From assembly GCA_019137115.1 (NCBI GenBank), contig JAGVSV010000188.1, forward strand, positions 1-7,729: 7,729 nucleotides of DNA, read 5' to 3'. This stretch comes from Bacillota bacterium (GTDB lineage: Bacteria; Bacillota; Clostridia; Christensenellales; Aristaeellaceae). This document shows, in pieces, positions 5,778-7,729 of this stretch (the stretch's first letter is position 1; each line of letters begins with the position of its first letter). The notes beneath the pieces were generated by a model that saw nothing but the letters and a program-made list of their open reading frames with translations, ran no database searches and was not told the origin of the DNA. The position numbers and the translations under genes are program-made.

Positions 5778-7032
5778 GTTGCGCGAATTTCTCCAAACCA
5801 GCGATGGGCTGAGCCGACTGGCGGAGCTGTACGGCTCAAGCGATCAGGCAGCACAGACGCGCCGGTACCTTGCGCTCATCGACAAACACGAAACGGCCTT
5901 TGGTGGGCGCGATCGCCTGTGCATCGTAAGCGCCCCGGGGCGCACGGAAATCGTGGGCAACCACACCGACCACAACCACGGCAAGGTGCTCGCGGCGGCG
6001 GTTAATCTCGACACGCTGGCGGTGGCGTCCCCGCGGGATGACACGCTCGCGCGAGTCCATTCCGATGGGTACCCGGCAGTGTCTGCGGATCTGTCCGCGT
6101 TGGAGCCCCAGGAGCAGGAAAGGGGTACTTCCGCGGCGCTGGTGCGTGGCGTGGCGGCTCGAATGAAGGAATTGGGGTACGCCATCGGCGGTTTTGACGC
6201 GGTGGTGACCAGCGACGTGCTGGGCGGCAGCGGGCTGTCCTCCTCCGCCGCCTATGAGGTGATGATCGTGGGCGTGATCGACCGGCTGTACAATGGGTTC
6301 ACCCTGCCACCGGTGCTGCGCGCGCAGATCGCCCAGTACGCCGAGAACGTTTTCTTCGGTAAGCCCTGCGGGCTGATGGATCAGATGGCGTCCAGCGTAG
6401 GCGGCCTGGTGGCCATTGACTTTGGCGGGGCCACACCGGTCATTGCGCCGCTTTCGTACAGCTTCGCCAAACGCGGCCACACGCTGATCATGGTCAACAC
6501 CGGCGGCAGCCACGATGACCTGGTGGCGGAGTACGCGGCCATCCGTTCGGAAATGGAGCAGGTTGCCAGTTTCCTTGACAAAAAGGTCCTGCGCGATGTG
6601 GGGCGCGAGCAAATGTACAGGCGATTGCCCGAACTGCGCGATGCCCTTGGCGACCGCGCGGTGCTGCGCGCGATGCACTTTTATCAGGAGAACGACCGCG
6701 TGGATGCCGCGGTGAAGGCCCTGCAGGATGATGACCTGCCCGCGTTTTTGGCGCGGGTCAATGCTTCTGGCAAAAGTAGCTGGGAATGGCTGCAGAACAT
6801 CTACGCCTCCGTGCGCCACCAGCCCATGGCCGTGGCATTGGCGTTGGCGGAGATTGTGCTTGATGGGCAGGGCGCCAGGCGTGTGCACGGCGGCGGCTTT
6901 GCCGGCACCACGCTGAACGTGGTGCCCGATGCCTTGCGGGAGACATTTGTCACGCGCTTGGACGGCGCGTTCGGCGCCGGGGCATGCCAGGTGCTGGATG
7001 TGCGCAACCAGGGCGCGGTGGCTTTTTGTTAA
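5764..7032 (+). CDS. galK: Galactokinase-family GHMP sugar kinase
   Basis: A 422-residue cytoplasmic GHMP kinase, about 40 residues longer than E. coli GalK because of an N-terminal extension. All three family motifs are present. Motif 1 is APGRTEIVGNHTDHNHGKVL (58-77), with the catalytic-site arginine R60. Motif 2 is the phosphate loop LGGSGLSSSAAYE (153-165). Motif 3 is RRVHGGGFAGTTLN (372-385). CGLMDQMASSVGG (202-214) carries the expected catalytic base D206. The expected reaction is galactose plus ATP to galactose-1-phosphate, the first Leloir step. However, the usual GEHTDY sugar-binding segment reads GNHTDH (65-70), with Glu replaced by Asn66. I recall this variant from clostridial 'galactokinases', so galactose is likely but a related sugar is possible. 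No galT, galE or phosphorylase gene is in the window. It overlaps the binding-protein gene by 14 nt and probably shares its mRNA. Confidence 0.88.
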   Translation: MRHHELREFLQTSDGLSRLAELYGSSDQAAQTRRYLALIDKHETAFGGRDRLCIVSAPGRTEIVGNHTDHNHGKVLAAAVNLDTLAVASPRDDTLARVHSDGYPAVSADLSALEPQEQERGTSAALVRGVAARMKELGYAIGGFDAVVTSDVLGGSGLSSSAAYEVMIVGVIDRLYNGFTLPPVLRAQIAQYAENVFFGKPCGLMDQMASSVGGLVAIDFGGATPVIAPLSYSFAKRGHTLIMVNTGGSHDDLVAEYAAIRSEMEQVASFLDKKVLRDVGREQMYRRLPELRDALGDRAVLRAMHFYQENDRVDAAVKALQDDDLPAFLARVNASGKSSWEWLQNIYASVRHQPMAVALALAEIVLDGQGARRVHGGGFAGTTLNVVPDALRETFVTRLDGAFGAGACQVLDVRNQGAVAFC

Positions 7033-7042
7033 TGTTAACATT
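7031..7042. repeat. 12-bp perfect palindrome at the kinase stop codon
   Basis: AATGTTAACATT is a perfect 12-bp palindrome, AT-rich in a GC-rich setting. It covers the last two bases of the kinase stop codon and ends 9 nt before the ribU -35 box. It lacks the GC stem and loop of a terminator. It could be a protein-binding site or chance. Confidence 0.35.
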
Positions 7043-7051
7043 TTGCCGCAC

Positions 7052-7080
7052 TTGACAGAGGACTGCGTGGGTGCTACCAT
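7052..7080 (+). promoter_or_regulatory. ribU promoter with extended -10
   Basis: A consensus TTGACA (7052-7057) is followed by a 17-nt spacer and TACCAT (7075-7080). The TG at 7072-7073, one base before the -10, forms an extended -10 element (TGCTACCAT) that can compensate for the weak hexamer. Transcription should start near 7087, just before the FMN aptamer. Confidence 0.75.
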
Positions 7081-7103
7081 CCGGGCAACTGCATACGAAA
7101 CAG

Positions 7104-7205
7104 CTTCAGGGCGGGGTGCAAGTCCCCACCGGCGGTAAAGCCCGCGAGCCGAAAGGCTGACATGGTGAGATTCCATGGCCGACAGTACAGTCTGGATGAA
7201 AGAAG
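7104..7205 (+). promoter_or_regulatory. FMN riboswitch (RFN element)
   Basis: The aptamer is recognised from its conserved blocks in order: CTTCAGGGCGGGGTGCAAGT (7104-7123), CCCCACCGGCGGTAAAGCCC (7124-7143), GCGAGCC, a GCC-GAAA-GGC hairpin (7148-7157), the CATGG/CCATG stem, and GCCGACAGTACAGTCTGGAT (7178-7197) ending in GAAAGAAG. CTTC at 7104-7107 pairs with GAAG at 7202-7205 to close stem P1. Members bind flavin mononucleotide and shut off riboflavin synthesis or uptake genes. The terminator immediately downstream and the ribU gene behind it fit transcriptional attenuation when FMN is plentiful. Confidence 0.97.
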
Positions 7206-7225
7206 TTGGCATACGTCTTCTTGAT

Positions 7226-7255
7226 TCGCCCCTGCACGTTTCGGGGGCGATTTTT
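7226..7255 (+). terminator. Rho-independent terminator of the FMN riboswitch
   Basis: TCGCCCC (7226-7232) pairs with GGGGCGA (7244-7250) in a 7-bp stem around an 11-nt loop, followed by TTTTT (7251-7255). It lies 20 nt after the aptamer and 16 nt before the ribU start, so it is the expression platform. With FMN bound, the stem should form and stop transcription before ribU. The 5' arm could instead pair with CAGGGCG (7107-7113) of the aptamer, a plausible antiterminator. Confidence 0.9.
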
Positions 7256-7271
7256 GAAGGGAGACATCCAA

Positions 7272-7729
7272 ATGACCAAGAACCGCACACTGTACCTGAC
7301 CTACACCGCGCTTTTGACCGCGCTGGCCATCATCCTGAGTTACTTCCCGGAAATCCCGCTGGCGTTTTTCGCGCCCTGGCTCAAACTCGATTTTTCGTTT
7401 ACCCCCATGCTGCTGGCAGGCTTCGCACTGGGGCCGGTTGCCGGACTGATCACGCTGACGCTGACCAACCTGGCGCATCTGCTGGGCTCGACCACGGCGG
7501 GCGTGGGCGAAATCGCCAACATGATCGTGGGCGCCAGCTACCTGTTGCCCGCGATGCTCATGTACCGTGTCAACCGCACGCAGAAAACCGCGCTGATCGG
7601 CATGGGCATTGGCATTGTGCTGATGGTGATCGCGGGCGTTCTGTCCAACATGTACATCCTGATGCCCTTCTTCTTTGGCGAAAAGCTGGCGGAGTTTGAC
7701 ATGGCCAACTACGTCGCTACCGGCGTGAT
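7272..7729 (+). CDS. ribU: Riboflavin ECF transporter substrate-binding subunit RibU (C terminus beyond window)
   Basis: The first 152 residues of an integral membrane S component that binds riboflavin and works with the shared EcfA/A'/T energy-coupling module, which is not in this window. The frame is open to the right edge, so the gene is incomplete here. The N terminus MTKNRTLYLTYTALLTALAI has the alanine-rich first helix typical of S components that contact EcfT. WLKLDFSFTPMLLAGFALGP (36-55) and GVGEIANMIVG (77-87) are RibU hallmarks. Four or five hydrophobic helices are visible. The start is ATG 7272, with GGGAG (7259-7263) 8 nt upstream. The upstream FMN riboswitch independently supports a riboflavin uptake role. 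Confidence 0.95.
   Translation, partial: MTKNRTLYLTYTALLTALAIILSYFPEIPLAFFAPWLKLDFSFTPMLLAGFALGPVAGLITLTLTNLAHLLGSTTAGVGEIANMIVGASYLLPAMLMYRVNRTQKTALIGMGIGIVLMVIAGVLSNMYILMPFFFGEKLAEFDMANYVATGV

Noticed and set aside
7031..7050. A terminator for the kinase operon
   Set aside because: The palindrome here is AT-only in its core, has no loop and has no adequate T tract after a GC stem.
5836..7290. A 484-codon open frame on the minus strand opposite the kinase and the riboswitch
   Set aside because: Low-complexity composition, no family similarity, and it runs through the FMN aptamer and promoter. It is a shadow of the kinase gene.
7175..7699. A 174-codon plus-strand frame overlapping ribU
   Set aside because: It begins inside the riboswitch and is out of frame with ribU. 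The frame from 7272 encodes clear RibU motifs and continues to the window edge.

Overview
The window looks like a piece of a GC-rich Bacillota (Clostridia-like) chromosome. The evidence is strong AGGAGG-type ribosome sites, sigma-A-like promoters, an FMN riboswitch in front of a RibU-type ECF transporter subunit, a split ThrE-type exporter, a chromosomal TraX-family membrane protein and an LplA-like solute-binding protein. The genus cannot be told from the sequence. There is no rRNA, tRNA, CRISPR array, transposase, phage gene or integrase. Coding density is very high and most neighbouring genes touch or overlap.

Left half (1-3350, minus strand): five genes form one tightly packed unit. Read in the direction of transcription they are a YjjP-like exporter half (3350-2565), a YjjB-like exporter half (2564-2085), the nucleotidase SurE (2110-1334), an RpiR-family regulator with a SIS domain (1337-477), and a BaiN/HI0933-type FAD oxidoreductase (493 to beyond the left edge). 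Every junction abuts or overlaps (0, 26, 4 and 17 nt), so translational coupling is likely. No single known pathway links all five.

Centre (3351-3424): a 74-bp divergent intergenic region separates this unit from a plus-strand group.

Right half (3425-7729, plus strand): a TraX-family membrane protein comes first. Next is a very good promoter, then a secreted LplA-like solute-binding protein whose end overlaps a GHMP kinase of the galactokinase family by 14 nt. This pair suggests carbohydrate capture and phosphorylation, but no ABC permease or ATPase is in the window. After the kinase come a promoter with an extended -10, a textbook FMN riboswitch with a Rho-independent terminator, and ribU, which is cut by the right edge. 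No terminator is visible between traX, the binding protein, the kinase and the riboswitch, so the riboswitch terminator may also end kinase mRNAs.

I see ordinary gene families and a known riboswitch class, not a clearly new system. The points most worth a second look are the five-gene overlapping unit, the binding protein with no lipid-anchor cysteine, the altered sugar-binding motif of the galactokinase-like enzyme, and the riboswitch as a shared 3' end.
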